Origin: Paenibacillus sp.
Lineage (GTDB): Bacteria; Bacillota; Bacilli; Paenibacillales; Paenibacillaceae
DNA: 64,000 bases
Assembly: GCA_017512705.1 (NCBI GenBank)
Contig: JAFWEX010000150.1
Coordinates: 348,365-412,364, forward strand
Reading direction: 5' to 3'
Shown here: piece by piece, positions 8,701-16,932 of the stretch
Position numbering within the stretch: position 1 is the stretch's first letter
Layout: each line of letters starts with the position of its first letter
The notes under the pieces: model-generated
Database searches by the model: none
What the model was told of the DNA's origin: nothing
Seen by the model: only the letters and a program-made list of their open reading frames with translations
Made by a program: the position numbers and the translations under genes

Positions 8701-8982
8701 TTAGTTTCGTAAATCCTCAAACTGATTTTCAATCATTTCACGTTCCTTCTGCTCCACTTTCGTTCGAAATTCGAGCCACTGCTCAGTCTCTTCGTCATCG
8801 TAAATGGTCCATATATCAGAGAACAGGAAATCACGTAACTGGACCACCTGCCCGGACCATATTCCCCCCACCCAGAACAAACCGTCTGGACGTCGAATGA
8901 CGGTACGAGAAAATCCGGGTGTGGATGCCTTTTGTCCAATCCGAATACGGGTAATCATATTACCAAGTGTGAACCAGTCCAC
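8701..8982 (-). CDS. conserved-looking hypothetical protein, 93 residues
   Basis: Soluble 93-residue protein with a beta-rich N-terminal half (repeated Gly/Trp/Arg, for example PDGLFWVGGIWSG) and a charged helical C-terminus. I do not recognise it. The start is the GTG at 8982: AAGGAGGA ends six bases before it, while the upstream in-frame GTG at 8988 touches the binding site. It is 150 bases upstream of the kinase gene on the same strand; no terminator is evident between them, so read-through is possible. Confidence 0.7.
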   Translation of the reverse strand: MDWFTLGNMITRIRIGQKASTPGFSRTVIRRPDGLFWVGGIWSGQVVQLRDFLFSDIWTIYDDEETEQWLEFRTKVEQKEREMIENQFEDLRN

Positions 8983-9122
8983 GAGCACTCCTCCTTATCA
9001 AACTTCATCATAACATAGGCAAAACGGGAAAAGTTGTAAAAGCGGCTCCCGCGATTCAATCGCGTGAATCATGTGTAATGGTTTTTCAAAGCAAATACTC
9101 ACGATATAAGGAGATGATCAGA

Positions 9123-9284
9123 ATGAATGAGCCTCATCGTACAGTAGAAGTTGAGCATAAGGATGTTCAGCACAAATCAGATTCGAGTATGGTTGCTTCC
9201 ACTTTTATTAAATATGCTGCATACATCATTATCTTTTTTGGTTTTCTCTACTTCCTCGTGAAGTATGTATTTCCGAAATTTTAA
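9123..9284 (+). CDS. small single-pass membrane protein, 53 residues
   Basis: Hydrophilic His/Asp/Lys-rich N-terminus (about 30 residues) and one C-terminal membrane helix rich in Phe, Tyr and Ile, ending KYVFPKF. AAGGAG lies 9 bases before the ATG at 9123; the ATG at 9114 touches the site. Function unknown. The N-terminus should be cytoplasmic or a tail anchor, judging by the Lys near the end. Confidence 0.65.
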   Translation: MNEPHRTVEVEHKDVQHKSDSSMVASTFIKYAAYIIIFFGFLYFLVKYVFPKF

Positions 9285-9387
9285 TGAAATCTCTAACATA
9301 ATTTGTTCGATTTAAGGGGATAATAACATGCCTCGATTCCGATGAAAACACGATTTTATATACTTTTGTGGAAGGAAGTGCCTAATT

Positions 9388-9759
9388 ATGTCTGACAAGC
9401 CGATTAGTAACGTAGAGAGTGAACGCTATTACGATCGCTATCAGAGATCTCGTGATATTCCTCCTGAAACCGAAATCCCTGTGGGAGACATGGATACCTT
9501 TGATGAAGTTGCAGGCAGCCGCATTGAAATGGATGATTCCGATCTGCCGCCTGTTGCCTCTACTGATCTGGATGATGAAGGACTGGAATCCCGTTTGACT
9601 GAACCTCCGTTGGAATCTGTACCTGATGCGGATCAAGTGCAACCTGGCAGCCCCGTTGACCCTGCCGCACCTGATCCGGATGCCTTACATGGAACAGATC
9701 TGTTAAACGGAGCCGGTGCTGACGCCAAGCCACAGCAAAACATCTTGCCGCCACGCTAG
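9388..9759 (+). CDS. acidic Pro/Asp-rich hypothetical protein, 123 residues
   Basis: 123 residues, strongly acidic and probably disordered (many Asp, Glu, Pro, Ser; segment PGSPVDPAAPDPD), with a basic patch RYYDRYQRSRD near the N-terminus. No membrane segment or signal peptide. GGAAGGAAG precedes the ATG at 9388, and a terminator follows 60 bases after the stop. No family recognised. Confidence 0.65.
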   Translation: MSDKPISNVESERYYDRYQRSRDIPPETEIPVGDMDTFDEVAGSRIEMDDSDLPPVASTDLDDEGLESRLTEPPLESVPDADQVQPGSPVDPAAPDPDALHGTDLLNGAGADAKPQQNILPPR

Positions 9760-9820
9760 ATATCTGGACATGAATGATGTGAATTCAACATGCTGTATCT
9801 TTCGGTTGTATCATTATATT

Positions 9821-9858
9821 GAAGCCCTCTTCTCGCTAGGGGGCTTCTTATTTTTATT
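9821..9858 (+). terminator. terminator after the acidic protein gene
   Basis: GAAGCCC (9821-9827) pairs with GGGCTTC (9841-9847), followed by a T-rich tail. Confidence 0.75.
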
Positions 9859-9998
9859 CTTATCGTAATGCTTAGGTCAGCAATACAAACAACTGCTGAA
9901 ACAGGTTCCCCCATAAGTTGCTGCACCTCCCCCGATACAGATGCATCTCAGTTCATTTATCCCTGTGCTATATCTAACCAGCGCTAAATCCGCTCACA

Positions 9999-10028
9999 TT
10001 GCCATTCAGTATCAAAAAACGGTATGAT
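9999..10028 (+). promoter_or_regulatory. sigma-A-type promoter of the cyclophilin gene
   Basis: TTGCCA (9999-10004), 18-base spacer, TATGAT (10023-10028), about 70 bases before the ATG at 10099. This excludes the longer reading frame that would start at 10024. Confidence 0.55.
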
Positions 10029-10098
10029 AGTTGAAGAAATATCCAAACTATATTTCTTGAAAATTCGTTGTTATAGCGAACCAAGGAGGAACCTATTC

Positions 10099-10761
10099 AT
10101 GTCTTTACGGTGGAAAAAAACAACCGCAGTATCCCTTGTCCTGGCGATGCTGTTAATCGTTATGAGCGGGTGCGTACGCCCTGCAAGCAATGCTGCGCAA
10201 ACGCCGGTTCCGGCTCCGCCGGAAGGGCCGAATCCTGTAGCGACGATTGAGATGCAGGATGGGCAGAAGATTGTCATTGAGCTACAACCTGAAATTGCAC
10301 CAAATACGGTGTACAATTTTATCTCACTGGCGAACAAAGGCTTCTATGATGGAACCATATTTCACCGTGTTATTCCGGGCTTCATGATTCAAGGTGGCGA
10401 CCCCAACGGTGATGGTTCAGGCGGACCAGGCTATACCATCAAAGGTGAGTTCACCTCTAACGGTCATAAAAACCATCTATTGCATACCCGTGGAGTGATC
10501 TCTATGGCACGCAAATCAGACAATCTAGATTCAGCCGGTTCTCAATTTTTTATTATGCTGTCCGAGGCCGACTATCTTGATAACTCTTATGCTACTTTTG
10601 GCAAAGTAACCGAAGGTATGGATGTAGTTGATGGTATAGCAGCACAACAGATCGGCAAGCGCGACAAACCGGTAACGGACCAGGTGATGAAAAAAGTAAC
10701 AGTAGATACTCACGGTCTTGAGTATCCAGAACCTGTGAAGATTACGGAAGATAATAAGTAA
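10099..10761 (+). CDS. cyclophilin-type peptidyl-prolyl isomerase lipoprotein
   Basis: 220 residues. A lipoprotein signal peptide ends in the lipobox VMSGC (Cys about 24), followed by a Pro-rich linker and a cyclophilin domain from about residue 44: IAPNTVYNFISL, FYDGTIFHRVIPGFMIQGGDP (split here by the catalytic FHR), SAGSQFFIM and YATFGKV are the family active-site segments. It catalyses cis-trans isomerisation of prolyl bonds, probably helping secreted proteins fold outside the membrane. AAGGAGG precedes the ATG at 10099. Single gene with its own promoter and terminator. Confidence 0.93.
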   Translation: MSLRWKKTTAVSLVLAMLLIVMSGCVRPASNAAQTPVPAPPEGPNPVATIEMQDGQKIVIELQPEIAPNTVYNFISLANKGFYDGTIFHRVIPGFMIQGGDPNGDGSGGPGYTIKGEFTSNGHKNHLLHTRGVISMARKSDNLDSAGSQFFIMLSEADYLDNSYATFGKVTEGMDVVDGIAAQQIGKRDKPVTDQVMKKVTVDTHGLEYPEPVKITEDNK

Positions 10762-10785
10762 ACCATCCTCTATATGAACAAACAA

Positions 10786-10826
10786 AAGCTCTGTCCTGTG
10801 CATTCGGCGCAGAGCAGAGCTTATTT
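10786..10826 (+). terminator. terminator after the cyclophilin gene
   Basis: AAGCTCTG (10786-10793) pairs with CAGAGCTT (10815-10822), then TATTTAA. Confidence 0.7.
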
Positions 10827-10894
10827 AATGATAGCGTTTACATAAATGACTAGTTAAAACATCTTTTTTAGCAACGGATAACAACTCAATGCAT

Positions 10895-10996
10895 CTACCC
10901 CAACAAACGCAGCCACCCGATGATCGCAATCCATAATGGGAAACTAAAGGCTATCCCCCATGCAAGCCCTTTCAACACACTGCCGTCTGCTTCCAC
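10895..10996 (-). CDS. 33-residue single-pass membrane miniprotein
   Basis: A GTG-started frame with AAAGGAG about 9 bases upstream encodes 33 residues: a short polar start (MEADGSVLK), then a hydrophobic helix with several Trp and Gly, ending GWLRLLG and TAG. It is the only frame in this gap with both a good ribosome site and a plausible membrane segment. Bacterial miniproteins of this kind usually bind a membrane complex, but nothing here shows which. It could be a chance frame. Confidence 0.5.
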   Translation of the reverse strand: MEADGSVLKGLAWGIAFSFPLWIAIIGWLRLLG

Positions 10997-11195
10997 GAAC
11001 AACGACTCCTTTCTCCAGGGAATAGTCGTAGTATCGGTACCATTATATGGTTTTATACCTCTATTCATTCGTTATGACACCGCCTTTTTCCTGCAACCAC
11101 TTCTGTAACTTCATGGCATGAGCAATATGAACCTGATATACTATGACTACGATAACGATATGGATTATGTTCATGTTTGGAAAGGAGATTTTCCT

Positions 11196-11456
11196 ATGGC
11201 AAAATCGAAAAGACACACCCCGGCACCCAAAGCTCAGACTCAAGACAAACCGACCACGCTAAAAGATCTCCTCAGTAGTGATGTGCTTGAGAAACTAAAA
11301 GCACAGGCTGACGAAGCCAAAGCTGCGGAAGCACATCGTAAGGAACAGGAACGTCTACAGGCAGAGGAAGCTCGCAAAGCGGAGCAGAAACGGCGCGATA
11401 ATGATTTTGAATATTTGCTGAATAATAGTTCGATGGATTGGAAGAAACACAAGTAA
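11196..11456 (+). CDS. YqkE-like (DUF3886) small charged protein
   Basis: 86 residues: a basic Lys/Pro/Gln N-terminus, TLKDLLSSDVLEKLKAQAD, a long charged helix rich in Ala/Glu/Lys, and the C-terminal signature DNDFEYLLNNSSMDWKKHK. This pattern matches the YqkE family of Bacillota, whose role is unknown. AAAGGAG at 11181-11187 fixes the start at the ATG at 11196; the longer frame from 11118 has no binding site. Terminator about 85 bases downstream. Confidence 0.82.
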   Translation: MAKSKRHTPAPKAQTQDKPTTLKDLLSSDVLEKLKAQADEAKAAEAHRKEQERLQAEEARKAEQKRRDNDFEYLLNNSSMDWKKHK

Positions 11457-11542
11457 CCCAGGAAAGACTGAAAGTCTGTCTATCGGTGTTGGTCCCTCCT
11501 CTATCATTAATCGCTGAAGTTTAAACCATACCTGAATTCATA

Positions 11543-11570
11543 AACAGAACCTAACAAGGTTCTGTTTTTT
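11543..11570 (+). terminator. terminator after the YqkE-like gene
   Basis: AACAGAACCT-AACA-AGGTTCTGTT followed by TTTT; perfect 10-bp stem. Confidence 0.85.
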
Positions 11571-11657
11571 AATATGCGGACATATGATTCAGCCCCCTCA
11601 TGACGGGTATTTAGAAGTAAAGTAGTTGAGGACACTTTATACACGGAGGGATCGATG

Positions 11658-12452
11658 ATGGCTGAACAGCGTTTGGAAGGCAAAGTGGCAATTGTTACTG
11701 GAGGTGGCTCGGGCATTGGTCAGGCTTCCGCAATTCGTTTCGCTGAACATGGAGCCAAAGTATATATGCTGGATCGTACACCGGAGAACGCAGAAGAAAC
11801 CAAACAAATCATTGAAAAGGCTGGCGGCGAAGCTTACGTCATTGCATGTGATATCTCCAGACCTGAGGAAGTACAAAAAGCAATAGATCAGGCGGCAGCA
11901 GAAGCAGGCAAGCTGGATATTGTTTTCGCTAATGCCGGCATCAATGGTGCGATGGCTCCAATCGAAACGATGAAGATCGAGGATTGGGATCAGACGATGG
12001 AGATTAATATGCGCGGCACGTTTGCAACAGTGAAATATGCCATCCCTCATCTGAAAGATCGTGGCGGTAGCATCATTATCACCAGCTCGATTAATGGCAA
12101 CCGCGTGTTCTCGGGAATCGGTTTTTCTGCATACGCTTCCAGTAAGGCTGGTCAAACTGCGTTTACCAAAATGGCTGCACTCGAGCTCGCTCGGTACAAA
12201 ATTCGTGTGAATGCGGTATGTCCAGGCGCAATTGATACGAATATTGACGACAATACGTATCCATCGGACGATCTGAAAGATGTTCAGATTCCAGTGGAGT
12301 TCCCTGAAGGACATGAACACCCCCTCAAAGGTGAACCAGGGACATCTGAGCAAGTGGCCAATCTGGTGCTGTTCCTGGCTTCGGATGAAGCCTCTCATGT
12401 GACAGGGACACGAATCTATGTGGATGGAGCCGAATCCCTTTTGCGTGGATAA
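11658..12452 (+). CDS. short-chain dehydrogenase/reductase
   Basis: 264-residue classical SDR oxidoreductase using NAD(P)H. The Rossmann fold shows TGGGSGIG near residues 14-21, an Asp (LDR) that favours NAD(H) after the second strand, FANAGI near 90, a Ser in the ITSS segment, the catalytic YASSK, and RVNAVCPGAIDT. The C-terminus (GTRIYVDGAESLLRG) is typical. Substrate unknown. GGAGGG lies 7 bases before the ATG at 11658; the ATG at 11655 is also in frame. Monocistronic. Confidence 0.9.
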   Translation: MAEQRLEGKVAIVTGGGSGIGQASAIRFAEHGAKVYMLDRTPENAEETKQIIEKAGGEAYVIACDISRPEEVQKAIDQAAAEAGKLDIVFANAGINGAMAPIETMKIEDWDQTMEINMRGTFATVKYAIPHLKDRGGSIIITSSINGNRVFSGIGFSAYASSKAGQTAFTKMAALELARYKIRVNAVCPGAIDTNIDDNTYPSDDLKDVQIPVEFPEGHEHPLKGEPGTSEQVANLVLFLASDEASHVTGTRIYVDGAESLLRG

Positions 12453-12491
12453 CTCCCCCTCTCCTTTTTCAAATAACGTTAAAATAAAACG

Positions 12492-12528
12492 ACCCGCAAA
12501 TGCACTGGATGCCCAGAAGTTTGCGGGT
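12492..12528. terminator. terminator between convergent SDR and ywaF-like genes
   Basis: ACCCGCAAA (12492-12500) pairs with TTTGCGGGT (12520-12528). The minus-strand side runs into a T-rich stretch, so it mainly serves the YwaF-like gene. Confidence 0.65.
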
Positions 12529-12552
12529 TATCTACATGATTACAAGATGACA

Positions 12553-13329
12553 TCAGCTTTTGGAATGAATCCGAGGTTGCTCCTCCTGTTTACCACTTAT
12601 GCGTCTCAAGCGCTCAGGGATGGCAAAGAACAAAACATATAGCAGGGAGAATAATACCAATGCAAGAACTTCTTCTCCAAGAATGTAAATTGGATATGGC
12701 CCAAGCATATCGATAACAGAGGGCGTACTTGGCTTATGTCTTAGAAACATGTAATTGGCCCCTAATGCCACATCCACAATATATACAAAGAGGGCCGCGA
12801 TGTTCACAAATATCATGGAGCCAGCGACAGATCGCCATCCTGGACGAAGCTGTTCCACCCATGTCATATAGAGCAGTGCAAGAATAATCATCGCATGAGC
12901 TACAAAAAATTGAATGAAACGGAAATGGGCAAAGGCATATCCCAAATTCGGTGTTACAATGGCCATCAAAGCACCTGCAATGCCAGAAAATATCAAAGCC
13001 GAATATAACCACCGCGAGCGCGTTAATAATAACAGAGCTGATAATAGTAGAGACAAGCTGCACAGCTCTAATGGCAGTGAGGTTTGCAAGCTCCAGATCT
13101 CTCCGTACACATACCAGCACTGAAGTACAATCTCACAACTAACCATCAATCCTGCCAATCCGATACGCATCAAGCGACTTGAACGTTCAGGTAGTGAACG
13201 AAGCTGATGCCTGAAGAGAAATAACAGGATTAGGAGTGCAGCAATGATGATGATGGTTACAATATGTGAAGTGGAGAATGCCACAAAAGGCTCTGCATCA
13301 TACGGGTCAAGCCAAGGTGGGTAGTCCAT
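12553..13329 (-). CDS. TIGR02206/YwaF-type integral membrane protein
   Basis: 258 residues with about seven membrane helices. Segments WLDPYDAEPFVAFSTSHI near the start, LPLELCSLSLLL (near 85-96), HFRFIQFFVAHAMI and a loop with YMFLRHKP fit the YwaF family, a seven-helix group with conserved acidic and His residues and unknown function. AAGGAGAGAG precedes the ATG at 13329. The tail after residue 240 is polar. No obvious partner gene. Confidence 0.8.
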   Translation of the reverse strand: MDYPPWLDPYDAEPFVAFSTSHIVTIIIIAALLILLFLFRHQLRSLPERSSRLMRIGLAGLMVSCEIVLQCWYVYGEIWSLQTSLPLELCSLSLLLSALLLLTRSRWLYSALIFSGIAGALMAIVTPNLGYAFAHFRFIQFFVAHAMIILALLYMTWVEQLRPGWRSVAGSMIFVNIAALFVYIVDVALGANYMFLRHKPSTPSVIDMLGPYPIYILGEEVLALVLFSLLYVLFFAIPERLRRISGKQEEQPRIHSKS

Positions 13330-13458
13330 GCCTTATCTCTCTCCTTTTACGCTTGTTAATAGGGATATTATTACCGACACGGCTAGTAACTTTTTCTTAT
13401 TTTGCCACTGAACTCCACAGCTGTCCAGCCTCATCTGAATTAAGCATTGTGTTTTAAA

Positions 13459-13476
13459 TATCTTTATGTTAAGATA
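13459..13476. promoter_or_regulatory. inverted repeat, possible MhqR-type operator
   Basis: TATCTT-N6-AAGATA, a perfect 6+6 repeat about 160 bases before the ring-cleaving dioxygenase gene. In Bacillus subtilis such dioxygenases are repressed by the MarR-family protein MhqR, whose operator has ATCT...AGAT arms. The match of arms and context is suggestive only. The rest of the 305-base gap (13330-13634) is AT-rich with no gene. Confidence 0.35.
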
Positions 13477-13634
13477 AAATCAGAAACAAACATACTAAAA
13501 GTTAGTAGCTTTACAATATGAATTAAAAATTAACACTTCTTATTTATCTTATATCTTACCTATATGGATCTTTAGCGTTTCATCCTGTCCATGAAACATT
13601 TGTTATCGACTCAACCTTAATTTTAGGAGGAATT

Positions 13635-14612
13635 ATGATGCTAATCAAAGGACTTCACCACGTATCCGCACTTACTGCACAAGCCGATCAGAACTACCGC
13701 TTCTATACTGAAATCATGGGTCTGCGCCTGATCAAAAAAACCGTTAATCAGGATGATGTATCTGTCTATCACCTGTTCTATGGAGATGAGATAGGAAATC
13801 CAGGTACAGAACTTACCTTCTTCGAGATTCCAATGGCTGGTCGCACACGCGAAGGCGTTAACAGCATCTCAGCTACTTCACTACGTGTGCCCAATGATGC
13901 AGCCCTTGCCTATTGGGTACAACGCTTCGATGAATATGAAGTACCGCACGGCGAAATTGTAGAACGAGGCGGTCGCGCAACACTGGCTTTGACTGACTTC
14001 GAAGGTATGCGTCTGATCCTTGTCTCAGATGAACATAACTCAGGCGTTGCTGGTGGTACACCATGGGATCGAAGCCCGGTGCCTTCAGAATTCGCTATAG
14101 TTGGATTGGGGCCAATTCATCTGACTGTACGAGATGCTTCACTCACAACTCCTGTGCTTACGGAACTGCTTGGATTCAGAGCTAAAGGTAGCTATCCTGC
14201 TTTTACACCGGGGCAACCCGATGTGTTTGTGTTCGAGTCTGGTGAAGGTGGCAGTGGTACTGAAGTTCACCTTGAGGAGCGCAACGATCTTGCGCAGGAA
14301 CGACCTGGACGCGGTAGTGTGCACCACGTAGCATTCCGTGTAGATAATGAGGAAGAATTGAGACAATGGGTTGACCGGGTACACCAGTTCCAATTCCCAA
14401 GCTCTGGTTTTGTAGACCGCTTCTACTTCCGCTCCCTGTACTTCCGCGAAGCTAACGGTATTTTGTTCGAGCTGGCTACAGATGGTCCGGGATTTGATAC
14501 AGACGAGGACTTCGCTACGCTAGGAGAATCGCTTGCTTTACCACCATTTTTGGAAGGACGCCGTGCTGAGATTGAGGCCAACCTTAAACCGCTGGATACC
14601 ATCATTCGTTAA
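13635..14612 (+). CDS. ring-cleaving dioxygenase, MhqA/MhqO-type VOC protein
   Basis: 325 residues made of two vicinal-oxygen-chelate (glyoxalase-fold) modules. Metal-ligand candidates are His in IKGLHHVSAL (residue 8-9), His in LGPIHLTVRD and GRGSVHHVAFRV, and Glu in NGILFELATDGPGF. FYTEIMGLRLIKKTVNQDD is the family start. Homologues cleave or detoxify hydroquinone-type aromatics and are induced by quinones. AGGAGG lies 5 and 8 bases before two tandem ATGs at 13635 and 13638. Monocistronic, with an operator-like repeat upstream. Confidence 0.88.
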   Translation: MMLIKGLHHVSALTAQADQNYRFYTEIMGLRLIKKTVNQDDVSVYHLFYGDEIGNPGTELTFFEIPMAGRTREGVNSISATSLRVPNDAALAYWVQRFDEYEVPHGEIVERGGRATLALTDFEGMRLILVSDEHNSGVAGGTPWDRSPVPSEFAIVGLGPIHLTVRDASLTTPVLTELLGFRAKGSYPAFTPGQPDVFVFESGEGGSGTEVHLEERNDLAQERPGRGSVHHVAFRVDNEEELRQWVDRVHQFQFPSSGFVDRFYFRSLYFREANGILFELATDGPGFDTDEDFATLGESLALPPFLEGRRAEIEANLKPLDTIIR

Positions 14613-14683
14613 TTGAGTTAATTCAATGAATTGCGTTTAATTGACCTGAAATCTGCCAAGTATTAGGCTGAGTTTTAAAAATA

Positions 14684-14752
14684 AAAACGATGTTCACCTA
14701 GCCTTTCTGAACTAATTCTGGTTCAGGGAGGACAAGTGAAACATCGTTTTTT
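14684..14752 (+). terminator. nested two-hairpin terminator after the dioxygenase gene
   Basis: Outer arms AAAACGATGTTCAC and GTGAAACATCGTTTTTT with one bulged base; inner hairpin CTGAAC / GTTCAG. It ends in six T. Confidence 0.75.
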
Positions 14753-14802
14753 GATGCTGATTTTTTTCACGGATTTCCATGCCACGAGATAAGGATTTTG
14801 TG

Positions 14803-15510
14803 TTATTTAGTCAGATATGATGTTGTGAGTGGCACAAATAGAGCTGAACCGGGATCTTCGGATACAATCTCCACGTACACAGCCTCCGTTCCACTTACAT
14901 CCACGTCCAGACTCATCATGCCGTTTTCCGGTGATATACTCAGCTTTTTGAGAACCGTAAGGTCTTGGTCGACAATCTGTATCTCCTGATTTCCTTTGAG
15001 CGCTGCCAGTTCCAGATGAAGAGAAGAATACTTTTTGCCCGTATTAATCTGAATATCGTCCCCTTGTTTCTTAGGATCATTATGCAGATAGACATCCTTG
15101 TAGTCTTTACCGTTGTATGTTGTCTCAGCTGGATCTTTCGTATGCCATGCGATCGAGCCCAGTACAGATGTTCCAAGAGAACTTAACGTTAATTTTTCGC
15201 TGCTTACCGGCGCCGAGCCAGTGGTTCCACCGATCAGGACGGATGAAGTTGCCGCATCATATGTGATCTCTGTACCAAGCAGAGTGCCCACCGCGCGTAC
15301 TGGCAGATACGTGGTTCCATTATAAGTAATCGGCAGTACTGTCTTTCCATTGCTATCTTTGGCTGTTACGACCTCACCATTCAGCTTCAAGGTAATCTTA
15401 CTATTCAAATATGCTTTGATCTGTTCCAAACCTGTAGCCGCCAACGCACCTGTACCTATCCCAAGCGTCAGTGTGCCCACCATTAAACCGAGTACGACCT
15501 TCTTCTTCAT
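14803..15510 (-). CDS. exported stalk-domain (copper amine oxidase N-terminal-like) protein
   Basis: 235 residues. Signal peptide (MKKKVVLGLMVG..., cleavage near ALA-A), the YLN..I.L.LNG element, and the 'stalk' signature TYNGTTYLPVRAVGTLLG near residues 63-80. The C-terminal half is a beta-rich module of the NPCBM/CBM type (HLELAALKGNQEIQIVDQD and AVYVEIVSED). Such proteins are common in Paenibacillus and probably bind wall or carbohydrate. GGGAGGG lies 9 bases before the ATG at 15510. A second stalk protein is at 56814-57503. The promoter carries twin palindromes (see 15527-15580). Confidence 0.8.
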   Translation of the reverse strand: MKKKVVLGLMVGTLTLGIGTGALAATGLEQIKAYLNSKITLKLNGEVVTAKDSNGKTVLPITYNGTTYLPVRAVGTLLGTEITYDAATSSVLIGGTTGSAPVSSEKLTLSSLGTSVLGSIAWHTKDPAETTYNGKDYKDVYLHNDPKKQGDDIQINTGKKYSSLHLELAALKGNQEIQIVDQDLTVLKKLSISPENGMMSLDVDVSGTEAVYVEIVSEDPGSALFVPLTTSYLTK

Positions 15511-15526
15511 CCTAATTCCCTCCCAG

Positions 15527-15580
15527 ACATTTAAATGAGTTGTCCTTTATACATTTAAATGACTAAAGCAGTAATGTCAA
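15527..15580 (-). promoter_or_regulatory. promoter with twin palindromic operators upstream of the stalk gene
   Basis: On the minus strand TTGACA (15575-15580), 17-base spacer, TAAATG (15552-15557). The 12-base palindrome-containing repeat ACATTTAAATGA occurs twice, at 15551-15562 over the -10 and at 15527-15538 in the leader, with a 24-base period. This layout suits a repressor, not identified here. Confidence 0.5.
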
Positions 15581-15749
15581 TTATTTCCGAGTAATTTTCT
15601 AATCTTTTTTATTCCAGGCAGCACAAAATGAGGCTGGAGTACTTCCTTTTTTTCAGCCCCTTGCACTGGACACCGTTGCCATAACTTGTCCCATATGAAT
15701 TAAAGATATATCGACCGCTCTTATGCTGCAGCTCCATCGATTGACATAC

Positions 15750-16595
15750 TCAATCAAATGATTCGTAGTACTCCTCTTCATATACTTCCATACTGTATTT
15801 CAGCTCACTCGCTTGCCATTCCCCGTTCTGATACGCATAGACGAATGTCAAATCGCCTGCATATAAACCCTCACCATATGCTCCAGACGTTGATACAACA
15901 AGCTTGCCATCTTCAACACTATAATAGGTCACACGACCAAACTGTAACTTGCCATGATAGACACCATCACCGGCTGCTTTCTCCACACGAGTTGTTTCCG
16001 TAGGAACACCGTTTACGGTCACGCCGATCTCGATATGGTCGGAGTTCACCGTAACGTTGGATTCTACATGATCCTTTACGATGTCATCCAAGGATTGCAT
16101 CTTCATTACTTCCAGTGATATCGGGTCCAAAATATGAGCCTGGCCCAGATAAATTCCGGTTCCGTGTCCTTCTGAATACAATACGACAATCTCTTTTTTA
16201 CCGTCCTCATTCAAATCAAGTTCATGTACTTCAGGTTTATAGGCCCCACCTTCTGCACGCCAATCACTGAATTCACGCTTCTTGCCATTGACCTCAACGA
16301 CAAGGCCATTATATATATATCCCGAACCTTCGACACTCATTGGGTACACTCGAACATTGTTATTCTCTGGTGCTACCGAAACATCATCTGCTTTAATCGG
16401 TGTTTTGTCTCTATTGCTGTTCACTTCATCATTCTTCAAATCGATATGGGAAGCCTCGACCGCTACGGTCTGGCTGGATGAATTATCTATATTAAGCTGT
16501 TGTTGCGACTCATTTGTCGTTTTGGCAGTCGAAGTTACTGAAAGTGTAGCAACCGCCAAAATAATCATCAGCAGGATACCTGTCCAAGTTTTCAA
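15750..16595 (-). CDS. exported protein with FG-GAP-like region
   Basis: 281 residues with an N-terminal hydrophobic export signal, a Ser/Asn-rich linker to about residue 75, and a beta-rich domain with an EF-hand-like loop ELDLNEDGKKEIVVL near 125-140, as in FG-GAP/VCBS blades. The C-terminus is very acidic (EVYEEEYYESFD). The start is a TTG at 16595 with AAGGAG 9 bases upstream; there is no ATG near. Function not recognised. Confidence 0.7.
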   Translation of the reverse strand: MKTWTGILLMIILAVATLSVTSTAKTTNESQQQLNIDNSSSQTVAVEASHIDLKNDEVNSNRDKTPIKADDVSVAPENNNVRVYPMSVEGSGYIYNGLVVEVNGKKREFSDWRAEGGAYKPEVHELDLNEDGKKEIVVLYSEGHGTGIYLGQAHILDPISLEVMKMQSLDDIVKDHVESNVTVNSDHIEIGVTVNGVPTETTRVEKAAGDGVYHGKLQFGRVTYYSVEDGKLVVSTSGAYGEGLYAGDLTFVYAYQNGEWQASELKYSMEVYEEEYYESFD

Positions 16596-16747
16596 TATAC
16601 TGGGCTCCTTCTTCTGTTGTAATAATATTATTATATCTTCATTTATCGCCCGCGCGTTGCAATTTTGTTAATCTTTATTAAAAAATCTTTACAAATCACC
16701 ATTGTCACGAAAAAACGTTCGTCTTTAACCAGAATAGGCTAATTTTT

Positions 16748-16876
16748 ATGACAAAAAATCAATTTCATAACTCATTAAATTATCGTTTTGTAACTAGATT
16801 AGACAAATTGGATCTTTTTGATCTATATCTAGCCTTGATTGAAGCTGCTGAAGGTATTATGAAATTGATTCAATAA
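16748..16876 (+). CDS. 42-residue small protein
   Basis: ATG-started frame of 42 codons with a basic start (MTKNQFHNSLNYRFVTR) and an amphipathic helix (DKLDLFDLYLALIEAAEG), then MKLIQ and TAA. Codon use is that of a real gene, and the stop is followed at once by a strong hairpin terminator. The ribosome site is weak (ATAGGCT 6 bases upstream). It resembles helical checkpoint or inhibitor miniproteins in size only; I do not recognise it. It could be a chance frame. Confidence 0.45.
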   Translation: MTKNQFHNSLNYRFVTRLDKLDLFDLYLALIEAAEGIMKLIQ

Positions 16877-16878
16877 AA

Positions 16879-16932
16879 AAAGCATTTCGGAAACAGCTCA
16901 AGGCTGCATCCGAAATGCTTTCGTTTTATCGA
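16879..16932. terminator. bidirectional terminator between the small gene and the chemoreceptor gene
   Basis: AAAGCATTTCGGA (16879-16891) pairs with TCCGAAATGCTTT (16909-16921), with A/T runs on both sides. It overlaps the last eight codons of the chemoreceptor gene. Confidence 0.8.

Noticed and set aside
9877-9945. Minus-strand Cys/Gly-rich frame (CICIGGGAATYGG...) resembling tiny sporulation peptides
   Set aside because: No ATG, GTG or TTG lies in frame between the upstream stop and the Cys-rich part, so it cannot be initiated normally.
11061-11111. 17-codon minus-strand frame MKLQKWLQEKGG
   Set aside because: Very short, no ribosome site, and not joined to the miniprotein frame downstream.
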